Source: CAYMFD01 sp964389475 (GTDB lineage: Bacteria > Bacteroidota > Bacteroidia > Chitinophagales > Saprospiraceae). From it: a stretch of DNA of 23,483 nt. Shown here piece after piece: positions 1 through 7,245 of this stretch. Below the pieces are notes generated by a model. That model was not told the origin of the DNA, did not search any database, and was given only the letters and a program-made list of their open reading frames with translations. The stretch is taken from assembly GCA_964389475.1 (NCBI GenBank), contig CAYMFD010000054.1:1-23483 (forward strand), in the 5' to 3' direction. How positions within the stretch are numbered: the first letter of the stretch is position 1; the number at the start of each line of letters is the position of its first letter. Position numbers and translations under genes: made by a program.

Positions 1-367
1 TGGCAAGAAGAGACGTACATTTTTCTACGACCTCTGCGAGCTTTCTGCTATCGATAGGTTTTAGGATGTAGCCTACAGCGAAGTAGTCGAAGGCACTGAT
101 CGCATAGTCGTCATAGGCAGTGACAAATACCAAAAGGAAATCTATATCAGCTAGTTGCTCTAACACCTCGAAGGCGGTGAGGTCCGGCATGTTGATGTCC
201 ATAAATACAAGGTCATAACTGCTCTCACGTAGCATGGTCACTGCTGAGACGCCACAGTCTGCTTGCTCGCACTGTATAGATTCTAGTCCCAGACTGATGA
301 GCTTGTTCAATAAGTTTGTCCGCGCCATCTTTTCGTCATCGACAAGTAGGATCCTATGATCTCTCAT
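1..367 (-). CDS. LytTR-type response regulator, N-terminal receiver part (runs off the window)
   Basis: This is the receiver domain of a two-component response regulator, read from an ATG at 367 down to the window edge. Visible residues are the acidic pair (LLVDDE, near residue 10), the phospho-acceptor Asp in VFMDINMPD (near 60), the conserved Thr in VTAYDDYA and the Lys in LKPID. The VTAYDDYAISAF and YILKPI motifs are typical of regulators that carry a LytTR DNA-binding domain; that output domain would lie beyond position 1 and is not seen. The gene overlaps the stop of the sensor kinase by 4 nt (ATGA), so the two are translationally coupled and almost certainly partners. What it regulates cannot be read from this window. 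Confidence 0.93.
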   Translation of the reverse strand, partial: MRDHRILLVDDEKMARTNLLNKLISLGLESIQCEQADCGVSAVTMLRESSYDLVFMDINMPDLTAFEVLEQLADIDFLLVFVTAYDDYAISAFDYFAVGYILKPIDSRKLAEVVEKCTSLLA

Positions 368-3180
368 ACCTGTATTCTTATTAAGCTAGTCGTTCCGGAA
401 GCATGCGTTCCGCTTTCTAGATTATCAAATACCTCAAAGTCTACCTTAAATCTATCAATCTGATTGATGATGTCTAGTTTCTGCCTGCAGCTTTCGATTG
501 CAGTAGACGTCTTGAGGTGATCGGCGCTGCTTTTAGCATGTAGTCCTACGCCATCGTCTACTACAGAGATAGTGACCATATTTTGAATCTTCTCAGCTAT
601 TACCGAAACATGTCCGCGTCGCGATAAGGGATAGATGCCGTGGATAAGTGCATTCTCCACAAAGGGTTGTAAGATCGTAGATGGTATCAGTATGCCGTGG
701 TCCGTACTACTCAGTTGATTACTGACTGTGTAGGATAGCTTTTCTTCGAAGCGTATTTGCTCCATTTCTAAGTACTTACTTATGGTGTCGAGCTCCTGCT
801 TGATGGTGACGAATTTACTGCGTGAGTAGTCTAGGTACTCTCTCATCAATCCACTGAAGACGGTAATGTAGTGATCTGCCTCTTTAATCCTGCTTTCATT
901 TACAAGACACTGGATACTATTCATACAATTAAAGACGAAGTGGGGGTTCATCTGAGACTGTAGTGCATTGAGCTCTAGCTCGGCGTAATCTTGTCGTACA
1001 CGTAATCTCTTCTTTTCTCGTTTAACTAAGAGCCTTGTCAGCATCCATAGCAGGATGCCACTCAAAATCAGTACAAGAAGGTAAATTGCTGGCTGTTTCC
1101 AAAGAGGAGTAGGTACTTCTATGAAGGTTGTGATTTTAGAGCTTTCATTACCCAAGGCGTCTGTTGACCATGTCGATAGTGTATAGTTTCCAGCGGGTAA
1201 CTTTGTGTATTTTATGACGTTATCTGTTGTCTTATTGACCACCTTGTCCAATTCGTCAATCTTGTACAAGTAAGTGACTGGGATAGGCTTTATGTAGTTC
1301 TCAGAATGTACCTCAAGGCTGATACCATTGTTGTTGTAGGGAAGCGTAATATTGGTCCTGTTGGGGATCTGAGAATCCTTGTATCGGCAAGTGATGGGTA
1401 ACACGTACTCGGGTAACAAGGTAGAACGTGACAGTGTATAAATTCCAAAATCAGTTGCTATCAAGGCTAAAGAGTCTAGCAATAGGAAGTCATTGAATTG
1501 TCCACTGCCGATAGTCTCAAAGGCCAATAGTAAAGTATCTACGTGATGCTGCTTATTAGAGCTCTTCCAATCTCGCATACCATAAAGCCCGTGGGATGTA
1601 AGAATGTATAGATCGTCATTTTCTTGTGACACCTCTACTACCCGGTCACTTAATGATAAAGGAATCACTTTGCTTTCACTGTAGAGAATACTCCCCGCAC
1701 TAGACGAATAAGCAAATAAGTAGTTATCTCCCAAATAGTGCAAGTAGTCCGTCTCAGGTAGATACGTTATGGGAATACTTGTCGTATCGTTATGATGCTG
1801 AAGATTTTGATGATAAAGGGTATCGTCAGCACTGAACCAAAGACGATTGTTCATCGTATCTAGAGCTATTGCACTCGTAGCTTTCAATATTTCTGCTTCT
1901 CTTCTCTGGTTTTTCAGGTTGATTATTAGGACCTTATCCGTAGTGCGAACAAATAATAAGTCTTCTGATGCAAAGCACTCTTTTGAAGAACTAATACTTT
2001 CTAGTAGCTTACGAGGGTATTGACAAGTACTTTGCTTGGTGTCAGTTTTAAAACTTGAAATGCCAATGCTTCTATTGGACGTTAGTACTTCGTCCTTCCA
2101 TATTGTGATGTCATAGAGGTATGTTCCCCTAAGTTTATTTATATCACAATTTATAGACCCGAGGTTGTCTTTATCTACAACGAATATGTCGCCGTTCCTG
2201 CCTGCAGCATATACTAGGTTGTCATTGGTCCTGAGCTTTGCTATGTTCAAGTCTTTGCTCCATGATAGAATGTCGAGACGGCCTTGATCACAGTAATATG
2301 GTAGCTGGTACAAACCTTTTGGTGTACATACCCACTGATTGCCTCTACTATCGATCATTGCCGAGTTTATAGATCCAATAAGTTCAGTAGGCATAACAAC
2401 TCTCTTTAGAAGATGACCAGAGCTGCTAAATATGCTTAAGGAGTCGTTATAGAAAATTTGGAATCCATCCTTGTGATGCTGGATTATAGGCTGCCTACTT
2501 GATGTAGCAATCGTAGAAGATAAGCTAAGATTCTCTAGACTTCCAGTTTGCACATCTACCTGAGCAAGAGAGCTGCAAAGACTAAATCTGCCTATTACTT
2601 TAGTCCCTCGACACAGGTTATTAGCATCGATGTAGAAGTTGCTATAGACAGGGCATACTGTAGATTTGCTATCGAGTAACATCTTTAGCTTGTCTAAGTC
2701 CGATGCTAGGTCTACGTAAATGCTATCGTCTGCACTGATTCTGTAGGTATGCTTACGATCAGTATGGACTGCATAGCCCTGAGTGTAGTAAAGTGGATTT
2801 TTTCTACTTGTTTGAGACGATTCGAAGGTAACAATACTGTCACCTCGCAAGTAGGAGAGGGTGTTTTTATCATTGTAAAGCCACAGTCTGTGATTATGGT
2901 CCTCGACAGCGTTGTAGATGTCATTGTTAGGGTAGCCCTCACCGGCTTGGTAGCAGTGCCAGTCGTCATCTATGTACTTACATATTCCTCCCTCAGTAAG
3001 CACGTAGATAGATCCGTCACTAGATTCTAGTACTCTGTAGACATTATTGCTTGGGAGACCGTCAGCAGAAGTATATTGTTGGTACATGCTGATATCCTGG
3101 CTCCAGAGACAGTAGTTAAATAGGAGTAGTAGATATAGGAGGGCTGACTTCACGAGAGATGAAAATAAGAAATGTTTCAA
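364..3180 (-). CDS. Two-component sensor: Reg_prop/Y_Y_Y ligand domain with LytS-type histidine kinase
   Basis: A membrane sensor kinase of about 938 residues. A signal sequence with a hydrophobic run (SALLYLLLLF) is followed by periplasmic beta-propeller repeats (GLPSNNVYRVLESSDG, then GYPNNDIYNAVED), a Y_Y_Y domain at about 620-690, one membrane helix at about 698-719, a short coiled linker and a His_kinase/HATPase_c module. The phospho-acceptor His is in NPHFVFN (about 747), the N-box Asn in VENALIHG (about 843), and the G1 box is DDGVGL (about 875). An upstream GTG at 3213 gives 949 residues, but it lies inside the hairpin that ends the preceding gene. The TTG at 3180 gives a cleaner signal peptide (KHFLFSSLVK first) and sits 18 nt after a promoter-like TACATTTA, so it is preferred. 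The stop overlaps the response regulator start. The ligand is unknown. Confidence 0.9.
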   Translation of the reverse strand: MKHFLFSSLVKSALLYLLLLFNYCLWSQDISMYQQYTSADGLPSNNVYRVLESSDGSIYVLTEGGICKYIDDDWHCYQAGEGYPNNDIYNAVEDHNHRLWLYNDKNTLSYLRGDSIVTFESSQTSRKNPLYYTQGYAVHTDRKHTYRISADDSIYVDLASDLDKLKMLLDSKSTVCPVYSNFYIDANNLCRGTKVIGRFSLCSSLAQVDVQTGSLENLSLSSTIATSSRQPIIQHHKDGFQIFYNDSLSIFSSSGHLLKRVVMPTELIGSINSAMIDSRGNQWVCTPKGLYQLPYYCDQGRLDILSWSKDLNIAKLRTNDNLVYAAGRNGDIFVVDKDNLGSINCDINKLRGTYLYDITIWKDEVLTSNRSIGISSFKTDTKQSTCQYPRKLLESISSSKECFASEDLLFVRTTDKVLIINLKNQRREAEILKATSAIALDTMNNRLWFSADDTLYHQNLQHHNDTTSIPITYLPETDYLHYLGDNYLFAYSSSAGSILYSESKVIPLSLSDRVVEVSQENDDLYILTSHGLYGMRDWKSSNKQHHVDTLLLAFETIGSGQFNDFLLLDSLALIATDFGIYTLSRSTLLPEYVLPITCRYKDSQIPNRTNITLPYNNNGISLEVHSENYIKPIPVTYLYKIDELDKVVNKTTDNVIKYTKLPAGNYTLSTWSTDALGNESSKITTFIEVPTPLWKQPAIYLLVLILSGILLWMLTRLLVKREKKRLRVRQDYAELELNALQSQMNPHFVFNCMNSIQCLVNESRIKEADHYITVFSGLMREYLDYSRSKFVTIKQELDTISKYLEMEQIRFEEKLSYTVSNQLSSTDHGILIPSTILQPFVENALIHGIYPLSRRGHVSVIAEKIQNMVTISVVDDGVGLHAKSSADHLKTSTAIESCRQKLDIINQIDRFKVDFEVFDNLESGTHASGTTSLIRIQV

Positions 3181-3198
3181 GCTGTACTTCGTATTGTG

Positions 3199-3206
3199 TA
3201 AATGTA
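3199..3206 (-). promoter_or_regulatory. Candidate -7 element for the sensor kinase
   Basis: TACATTTA on the minus strand matches the Bacteroidota TAnnTTTG consensus except in the last base. It lies just after the terminator hairpin and 18 nt before the TTG at 3180. No clear -33 element was seen. Confidence 0.35.
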
Positions 3207-3209
3207 AAA

Positions 3210-3240
3210 GCACCTTGATCCACTAAGTGGGTCAAGGTGC
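3210..3240 (-). terminator. Rho-independent terminator of the lipoprotein gene
   Basis: The arms pair over 14 bp (one G-T pair) around a 3-nt loop, with outer arms GCACCTTGA and TCAAGGTGC. On the minus strand the stem is followed by TTTTACATTT, a usable U-tract. It begins 35 nt after the lipoprotein stop, so it should end that transcript before the sensor kinase. Confidence 0.75.
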
Positions 3241-3275
3241 CTTAATCTCATTGCGGGTTTTATAGTATGGCCGAA

Positions 3276-3767
3276 TTATGGCGTATAGCCTGGAAGCACT
3301 TTACGTTCATCTGGATTTCTCGGAGTGAAAGTTTTGTACCAATCGCAACAGACATAGACTGTACCTGAGATGGTAAAAGTTCCTGCCTCAAAGTCTTCTG
3401 TAATGGAAAAATTGGACCCTGTGATCATCAAATTACGAGAATTACACACAACAGAAGCTTGAGTAATAACTTGTGACACGGCGCTGCTAAGATCACTATT
3501 AGAAAAGGTACTTCCTAAAGATTGTGTAATCGAAGGAATCGTGAAGGACTGAATTGAGCTTCTGCAACCCCCATACAGTTGAGAAGGTGACCGAAATCGA
3601 TTTGCAAGTAAGTCTTTGAAGACATGCGGACTGTAAGAATTCCTAGTTTCGAGCTGCTGCTCGCTGGCTACTTCGTCTACTGTATCTACTTCATGGATAT
3701 CAGACTGACAAGCGACGAACAGAATCGATACGCTTAGCGCAAGGAGGTAGTTGTTTAAGTGTTTCAT
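3276..3767 (-). CDS. Lipoprotein of unknown function, five cysteines in the mature part
   Basis: A 163-residue protein with a lipoprotein signal peptide: MKHLNNYLLALSVSILFVAC has a basic start, a hydrophobic core and a lipobox (LFVAC), with Cys20 as the lipidated residue. The residue after it is Gln, which is compatible with outer-membrane sorting. The mature part starts with an acidic linker (DIHEVDTVDEVASE) and contains a Ser/Thr/Asn-rich domain of about 110 residues. Cysteines in GGCRSS, VVCNSR and VYVCCDW suggest disulfides or metal binding. No family is recognised. It is transcribed alone and ends at the hairpin at 3210-3240. It precedes the sensor kinase on the same strand, but the terminator argues against a common transcript. 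The reading frame is well supported; the function is not known. Confidence 0.75.
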   Translation of the reverse strand: MKHLNNYLLALSVSILFVACQSDIHEVDTVDEVASEQQLETRNSYSPHVFKDLLANRFRSPSQLYGGCRSSIQSFTIPSITQSLGSTFSNSDLSSAVSQVITQASVVCNSRNLMITGSNFSITEDFEAGTFTISGTVYVCCDWYKTFTPRNPDERKVLPGYTP

Positions 3768-3806
3768 AATTCTATGTTTTAGTTCGCCCCGAAATTCGAT
3801 ACATCG

Positions 3807-3929
3807 CTAGGGTTCTGCCCTATCTAAAAGACTTAAATACATAGCTAGCCCATATCCTGCATAAGTGGCTAACTTGAGTACCCGAGTGGAGCCGACTTTG
3901 CGATCACATGTGTTGCACTTATCTTCCAT
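3807..3929 (-). CDS. Possible 40-residue CxxC/membrane small protein
   Basis: An ATG at 3929 opens a 40-codon frame ending in TAG. It begins MEDKCNTCDRKVGS, giving a CxxC pair at residues 5-8, and has a hydrophobic stretch around 17-35 (VLKLATYAGYGLAMYLSLL) that could be a membrane helix. The stop is 39 nt before the lipoprotein start on the same strand, so the two could share a transcript. The start codon lies inside one arm of a 12-bp inverted repeat (3856-3937). No good promoter or Shine-Dalgarno sequence was found, and no homologue is recognised. It may be a chance frame; codon statistics over 40 codons cannot decide it. Confidence 0.3.
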   Translation of the reverse strand: MEDKCNTCDRKVGSTRVLKLATYAGYGLAMYLSLLDRAEP

Positions 3930-3937
3930 TATGCAGG
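3856..3937. repeat. Long-range inverted repeat closing a possible structured element
   Basis: The arms 3856-3868 and 3926-3937 pair over 12 bp with a single bulged base (core CCTGCATAA and TTATGCAGG). The 57 nt between them can form smaller hairpins (CTTG/CGAG near 3873-3886; TGCGA/TTGCA near 3899-3917). With the flanking stretch 3965-3989 (CAGGTGA/TCGCCTG, one G-T pair), this is the main content of the roughly 300-bp region between the lipoprotein and the MBL gene. It could be an RNA structure in a leader, or the context of the small ORF in the same place. Confidence 0.45.
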
Positions 3938-4065
3938 CCGGGTGATAGCTCCGCTTGACAAGTCCAGGTGATTAGCCCAGCGTCGCCTGATGTTCATTAT
4001 CTAATCCTCGATCACGAAAGTCTATAAATGACCTGGTATTATCTTTACGATCAATCTTTGTTAAA

Positions 4066-4935
4066 ATGTCAATGATGAAACTATCCGTAGTCAATACAGG
4101 TCTTTTTAAACTCGATGGTGGAGCCATGTTCGGAGTGGTACCCAAGACGATGTGGCAAAAGCTCAATCCGCCCGACGCTGACAACCTCTGTACCTGGACG
4201 ATGCGCTGCCTCCTCGTAGAGGCGGGCAGCCGTAAGATCCTAATCGATACAGGTATGGGTAGTAAGCAGGGAGAGCGGTTCCGGTCGCATTTTCATCCGC
4301 ATGGTGATGATGATCTTCTCGCTTCGATCGAGCAGTGTACGATTACCGCTGAAGAGATTACCGACGTATTTCTGACTCACTTGCACTTTGACCACGTGGG
4401 TGGTGCAGTATCACGCCTGGCAGATGACAGCCTTGTACCCACCTTCCCCAATGCGACCTACTGGACTAATCAGCAACACTACGACTGGGCCTACGATCCT
4501 AATCCTCGAGAGCGAGCGAGTTTTCTCAAAGAGAACTTTGTGCCACTAAAAGAGCAGGGCCGCCTTAAGATGATCGACGTAGAGCAGGGGGTGGAGTTTT
4601 TGCCTGGCTTTAACGTACGATTTGGCTATGGTCATACGGAGGCGATGATGATGCCCGTGATCGACCTGCCTAGTGGTGGTCGACTGATCTATGCGGCTGA
4701 CCTCGTGCCGTCATATGGTCACGTGGGTCTACCATACGTGTTGTCCTATGACGTGCGACCACTAGTTACCATGGAGGAGCGAGCGGCGCTGTACGAGTTT
4801 ATGCAGCCAGACGACTTTCTGTTCTTTGAGCATGACCATCAGCACGAGTGTGCTACCCTCCATCGCAATGACCGTGGTAGGGTAGTCATCAAGGAGACTA
4901 TGACCCTGGAGGAGCGGCTGGGAAGAGTGGTGTAG
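4066..4935 (+). CDS. MBL-fold metallo-hydrolase (lactonase/YtnP-like)
   Basis: A 289-residue cytosolic metallo-beta-lactamase-fold hydrolase with a complete dinuclear zinc site: HLHFDH at 105-110 (His105, His107, Asp109, His110), His190 in GYGHTEAM, Asp212 in YAADLVPS and a final His256 in FFEHD. The N-terminal LIDTGMGSK (about 59-67) is the usual strand before the metal motif. The spacing and the HLHFDHVGG/GHTEAMMMPVI pattern resemble AiiA/YtnP-type N-acyl-homoserine lactonases and related broad-substrate hydrolases, but the family is too varied to name a substrate. There is no signal peptide. A second in-frame ATG at 4072 (MMKLS) is an equally good start. It converges with the ATPase downstream (44-bp gap) and shows no operon partner. 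Confidence 0.88.
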   Translation: MSMMKLSVVNTGLFKLDGGAMFGVVPKTMWQKLNPPDADNLCTWTMRCLLVEAGSRKILIDTGMGSKQGERFRSHFHPHGDDDLLASIEQCTITAEEITDVFLTHLHFDHVGGAVSRLADDSLVPTFPNATYWTNQQHYDWAYDPNPRERASFLKENFVPLKEQGRLKMIDVEQGVEFLPGFNVRFGYGHTEAMMMPVIDLPSGGRLIYAADLVPSYGHVGLPYVLSYDVRPLVTMEERAALYEFMQPDDFLFFEHDHQHECATLHRNDRGRVVIKETMTLEERLGRVV

Positions 4936-4979
4936 TTTAGAATGTTTGTCCTGCTGTGTTTTTGTGATAAGGACTTGCC

Positions 4980-6170
4980 TCAGTAACAGAACCCAAACAA
5001 CCACAGCGGTATCACATTGCCGATCCCGATCTCTATATCGTCTTTGGCGACGAAGGCATTATCTAGTCCTGCAAGTTGACGTTGTTTTTTGTTTTTTCCA
5101 CCCACCTCGATAGAGTACCTACGGTCCACCAGGAAGTCTACTTTTGGAGACAAGTGGATATCATAGACGTCACGCATTTGATTAGCAAAGAAAGTTTCCC
5201 TGACGTTACCGACATCTACCTGGCGGCTGTCGATTGCGTACATCAGATTGGTGTTATTGAGGTAGAGCTTCTCAGGCTTGGTCAAGCTGCCGATGCCGGT
5301 GCTTTCTCGATACAAGGCGTTAAGTAGTCCTGCCCGCTCTAGGATTTTGATAGCCTTGACCAATTGGTTGCGAGATAGGTTGATGTGCCTGCTGAGTTTG
5401 GAGATATTGGGGGTGAATGGAGCACTAGAGGCTATGGCCTTGAGTAGTTTCTTGAGATTCAATAGACTAGCGTAGTTCATCGACTCGACGGCTGCAATAT
5501 CTGTTTCGATTGTCAGATCTATCGTTCTACGTAGTTTTTGCAGGTAGACACTTTCTCCCTCGATGTAGTATGGGTAGGCACCATATTGCAAGTACTTTTT
5601 AAATAGTGGTAGCGGCTTTAAGTGCTGCAGTATATTCCGTGCTATCTCGGTGTGATTCTCTACTACCTTGTCGAGGGAATGAGGTGGCAGTTTGATCTTG
5701 GTGTCGAAGTAGATGAACTCCCGAAATGACAGCGCCTTAAGGTGGTAGGATATGAGTCTGCGGCTAAGATCAGCTTCGGATCGGTGTAACTCTAGGACAG
5801 AGGACGACGTAAAGAGAATACTGAGCTCGGGAAGGCTATCATATATGAGCTTGATCTCCCGAGACCAATTGGGGTATTTATGTGCTTCATCTAGTAAGAG
5901 GTGAGTGCCTCCGTTCTGATCAAATTCTTTAGCCAGGTCATATAGCTTATTGTCATAAAAGTAGATATGCTCCATGCTCACATACAGCGTTGTTTGTATG
6001 TCGAGTTTTTGTTGTGCCAACTGCAGTAGCAGGGTTGTCTTACCAGTACCCCGAGCACCCTTGATCGCTACCAGTCGATTACTTAGGTCCACCTGACCGA
6101 ATAGATATCGCTCGTAGCCACTAGGTACACGCGTAAGCATCAATTGAAATTCCAGTAGTAATTCTTGCAT
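4980..6170 (-). CDS. AAA+ ATPase with C-terminal DUF4143
   Basis: A 396-residue ATP-binding protein of the AAA_14/DUF4143 family, which is widespread and often multicopy in Bacteroidota and has no settled function. The Walker A motif is GARGTGKT at 38-45 and Walker B is HLLLDEAH at about 90-97. The C-terminal domain carries RETFFANQMRD and DFLVD...IEVGGKNKK, an arrangement resembling PD-(D/E)xK nuclease-like folds. The ATG at 6170 (MQELLLEF) is preferred over one 54 nt upstream (6224): the upstream start would lie before the TATATTTG promoter element at 6190-6197 and would translate the palindromic operator-like DNA. The gene is alone on its strand and is probably controlled through the three palindromes upstream. 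Confidence 0.87.
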   Translation of the reverse strand: MQELLLEFQLMLTRVPSGYERYLFGQVDLSNRLVAIKGARGTGKTTLLLQLAQQKLDIQTTLYVSMEHIYFYDNKLYDLAKEFDQNGGTHLLLDEAHKYPNWSREIKLIYDSLPELSILFTSSSVLELHRSEADLSRRLISYHLKALSFREFIYFDTKIKLPPHSLDKVVENHTEIARNILQHLKPLPLFKKYLQYGAYPYYIEGESVYLQKLRRTIDLTIETDIAAVESMNYASLLNLKKLLKAIASSAPFTPNISKLSRHINLSRNQLVKAIKILERAGLLNALYRESTGIGSLTKPEKLYLNNTNLMYAIDSRQVDVGNVRETFFANQMRDVYDIHLSPKVDFLVDRRYSIEVGGKNKKQRQLAGLDNAFVAKDDIEIGIGNVIPLWLFGFCY

Positions 6171-6172
6171 AA

Positions 6173-6257
6173 TTGCTTTCTTGAAAAAGCAAATATAGGC
6201 ATAATTGCTTTTCAAAAAGAGCAACTTAGGTCAATAAGTGCTTATTTGAAAAAGCAA
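6173..6257. promoter_or_regulatory. Three phased 20-bp palindromes before the AAA/DUF4143 gene
   Basis: Three related imperfect palindromes lie at 6173-6192 (TTGCTTTCTTGAAAAAGCAA), 6205-6224 (TTGCTTTTCAAAAAGAGCAA) and 6238-6257 (GTGCTTATTTGAAAAAGCAA). They begin 32 and 33 bp apart, about three helical turns, so they face the same side of the DNA. Copy 1 lies between the -7 element and the start codon and copy 2 just upstream of the -7 element. This looks like an array for a dimeric DNA-binding protein, possibly autoregulatory. The rest of the 187-bp gap to the prenyltransferase stop holds only two copies of CATCAAACCA (6332, 6364). Confidence 0.6.
6190..6197 (-). promoter_or_regulatory. -7 promoter element of the AAA/DUF4143 gene
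   Basis: TATATTTG on the minus strand is a perfect TAnnTTTG match, 19 nt before the ATG at 6170. TTTG at 6213-6216 is a possible -33 element with a short 15-nt spacer. The element sits between palindromes 1 and 2 and touches the first. Confidence 0.6.
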
Positions 6258-6357
6258 AAACAGAAAGACGCATTACTGATTTTGAGCTGATCTTATGACG
6301 TTGCGGGTGGAACCGCGGCAGCGCTAACTCTCATCAAACCACAAAGCCATTCATCCA

Positions 6358-7245
6358 CTAAACCATCAAACCATACACGATATACACCAAGTACTCCGCA
6401 AAAAAGAAGACCCAGAAGACCATGTAAAAGCGGTAGATCCCTTCTCGTGTTGACATATCCGACCGTATCAGGTGGACTACGAAGGCAAGACCTAGGACTA
6501 CGTGAGTAATCAGCAGCCAAGGGCTATCAATCTCCGTGTAGCTAAACCATATGCCGTACGCATAGGCGAGTAGGACGATGAGCCCTCCAGTCCAGTAAGC
6601 AGTATTGATACTATAGAGCACAGCGAGTGTCTTGACCTGGTGTTGCTGGTCGCCCTCCACATCATAGAGGTCTTTAAACCAGGCAATGGCTAGGCTGAAT
6701 GCTGACATAAATAGGGTGAGCGGTACCAGCACATGATCAGCCCTGATAGTGCCATTGACGGCTAGCTCAAATGCCAGACCTATGCCGAGGTTGACCAGTA
6801 CGCCGCGGACTACCACGATACACAGTGATGCGGGTAGGTGGTGTCGCTTGAGCCTGATGGGAGGGGCACTGTAGAGGTAGCCGATGAAGGTAATGAGGAC
6901 GATAAGTCCCAAGAAGAGGTGGCTAACCATCACGGCCGTTACCAGACTAAGGACGCCACAGATCCATACGATCCACCTGGCTCGCTCGATCGATAGGCGG
7001 CCTGCTGCTATAGGCAAGAAAGGTTTGTTGATGCGGTCCATCTCTACATCGACGAGTTGGTTGAGTCCCGTGATACAGATATTACAGGCAAGAGCACTTA
7101 CGAGGGCCCACCCATAAAGGTCTAGGTGGGCGACCCAACCTATATCCGTCGATGCTAGGAGGTAGAGAGTAGTGATACTCAGCCACGAGCCTATGATGGT
7201 GTGTGGTCGGCTAAAATCCCATAGTAGTTTAAGGGCCTTCATCAT
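6358..7245 (-). CDS. UbiA-family prenyltransferase, homogentisate phytyltransferase-like
   Basis: An integral-membrane aromatic prenyltransferase of 295 residues with about eight or nine hydrophobic segments. The first Asp-rich motif is NQLVDVEMDRINKP at 62-75 (Asn62, Asp66, Asp70). The second is KDLYDVEGDQQHQVKT at 191-206 (Asp192, Asp195, Asp199). Between them, YSAPPIRLKRHHLPAS and the following VVRGVLVNLG match what I recall of cyanobacterial and plant homogentisate phytyltransferases (VTE2/Slr1736) better than UbiA or MenA proper. Such an enzyme joins phytyl diphosphate to homogentisate with loss of CO2. The start overlaps the methyltransferase stop by 4 nt (ATGA). The adjacent divergent phytol/phytyl-phosphate kinase fusion would supply the prenyl donor. 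The aromatic acceptor remains an inference. Confidence 0.85.
   Translation of the reverse strand: MMKALKLLWDFSRPHTIIGSWLSITTLYLLASTDIGWVAHLDLYGWALVSALACNICITGLNQLVDVEMDRINKPFLPIAAGRLSIERARWIVWICGVLSLVTAVMVSHLFLGLIVLITFIGYLYSAPPIRLKRHHLPASLCIVVVRGVLVNLGIGLAFELAVNGTIRADHVLVPLTLFMSAFSLAIAWFKDLYDVEGDQQHQVKTLAVLYSINTAYWTGGLIVLLAYAYGIWFSYTEIDSPWLLITHVVLGLAFVVHLIRSDMSTREGIYRFYMVFWVFFFAEYLVYIVYGLMV

Noticed and set aside
4936..4979. Possible bidirectional terminator between the MBL and AAA genes
   Set aside because: The only pairing found is 5 bp (GTCCT/AGGAC) with a 17-nt loop, which chance would explain.
6332..6373. Two copies of CATCAAACCA, considered as a repeat array
   Set aside because: There are only two 10-bp copies, one inside the prenyltransferase 3' end; this is not a CRISPR or a mobile-element end.
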